From Coptodactyla brooksi (Eukaryota > Arthropoda > Insecta > Coleoptera > Scarabaeidae): a stretch of DNA of 28,794 bases. Each line of letters opens with the position of its first letter. The stretch's first letter is position 1. The stretch covers positions 1 to 28,794 of the forward strand of contig JAWQRM010000142.1 of the NCBI GenBank assembly GCA_033557675.1. Direction: 5' to 3'. Shown piece after piece: positions 28,362 through 28,794 of this stretch. A program made the translations under genes and the position numbers. The notes under the pieces were generated by a model. It was given only the letters and a program-made list of their open reading frames with translations, was not told the DNA's origin and did not search any database.

Positions 28362-28400
28362 TTGTATCCGATCTCAAATACAATTTGAGATCGGATACAA
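28362..28400. repeat. perfect 18-bp palindrome with 3-nt loop
   Basis: TTGTATCCGATCTCAAAT (28362-28379) and ATTTGAGATCGGATACAA (28383-28400) pair perfectly across ACA. The right arm runs into pogo/Tigger-like sequence (ACAACGAGC, ATATAACGAGC), so it may be the element's 5' end with an inverted duplicate. Confidence 0.95.
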
Positions 28401-28794
28401 CGAGCATGGATATAACGAGCACTTCTTTTAGTACGAGCGAATTTTCTTTGCGAAACTGCAACATCGCTTTGTATATAACGAGGAATTTTTAGTCAGTTTT
28501 ACCCAATTTTTGCCGCTGCGATTATAACGAGAAGTCCACGTATTTTGGAACTATCAGCTTCGTGTATAACGCGTGCCTGATGCAAACAAAAATTTGCTAA
28601 CACTGTACCGCGTCTCGCCAGCGGCCGCGACGGTGAGGAAGCTGTGGTAATCCCCGAGATATCCGCCGAGAATACGTTTATTTACATAGGTTTGTTATTT
28701 TGTTGAGTGATGTTCTACTAAACGTTACAATCATGTCAAGAATTAGAAATTCCATTACGTTAGAGCAAAAAATTAAAATTATCGATGAAATTAC
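28381..28794 (+). mobile_element. pogo/Tigger-like element, 5' end, cut by the window edge
   Basis: GATATAACGAGCA, TATATAACGAGGA and GATTATAACGAGAA recur through 28405-28540, the TATAACGAG motif typical of Tigger/pogo terminal regions. A transposase start follows at 28733. The 5' boundary near TA-CAATTTGAGATC is a guess. Confidence 0.65.
28733..28794 (+). CDS. pogo/Tigger (CENP-B-like) transposase, N-terminal start, partial
   Basis: ATG 28733 opens MSRIRNSITLEQKIKIIDEI up to the window edge. S-x-T-L-E-Q-K-x-x-I-I-D-E is the beginning of the psq/CENP-B N-terminal helix-turn-helix that binds the element ends. The 5' leader (28600-28730) is GC-richer than its surroundings. Only 20 codons are visible, so integrity cannot be judged. 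It differs from the 7259 Tigger (ISLQTKLDVIRR), which suggests another family. Confidence 0.7.
   Translation, partial: MSRIRNSITLEQKIKIIDEI

Overview
The window looks like insect nuclear DNA. It is AT-rich and has microsatellites and three short GC/CpG-rich islands. It is packed with decayed eukaryotic transposable elements (TEs): piggyBac, mariner, DD34E Tc1/mariner-like, pogo/Tigger, a KRBA2-like integrase, a Penelope-like retroelement and a Jockey-like LINE. There is no bacterial-style gene packing, operon or Shine-Dalgarno signal. The element mix and the GC islands in AT-rich DNA recall Hymenoptera, but the order is only a guess. I found no intact host protein gene; every recognisable coding stretch is TE-derived and broken.

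Layout, left half: 1-698 is the 3' part of a piggyBac (copy A). 1170-1660 is a GC-rich island. 1878-2342 is the C-terminal end of a non-LTR retrotransposon. 2556-5420 is a Penelope-like element (PLE) with a hammerhead-ribozyme motif in each terminal repeat and broken reverse transcriptase between them, split by a DD34E transposase relic (about 4497-5246). 7098-8604 is a pogo/Tigger element with both termini and a TA duplication. 10363-10785 is a mariner N-terminal piece (A). 12490-14098 is a second copy of the first piggyBac family (B), lacking its catalytic middle.

Layout, right half: 15189-15668 is a KRBA2-like integrase fragment fused to a DD34E terminus (15668-15891). 17565-18690 is a different piggyBac family (C). 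19005-20120 is a DD34E relic inside about 115-bp inverted repeats. 21420-21911 is a 492-bp internally deleted mariner (C) with near-perfect ends. 22599-22773 is a tRNA-like sequence between 32-bp inverted repeats, with related tRNA-like pieces at 25895-26082. 23564-24506 (minus) is a pogo/jerky-like transposase without its DDE core. 24690-25157 is a mariner C-terminal half (D) with a DD34D signature. 27001-28240 (minus) is a near full-length mariner (B) of the same family as A. 28381 to the end is the start of another pogo/Tigger element.

Three patterns stand out. Many relics keep their DNA-binding or terminal regions while the catalytic core is deleted. At least six short, near-perfect snap-back palindromes (12-22 bp arms, 3-7 nt loops) sit in otherwise decayed DNA. 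The PLE carries paired hammerhead motifs. I did not find a clearly new functional system; the most interesting items are the hammerhead pair, the tRNA-like cores in inverted repeats and the snap-back palindromes.
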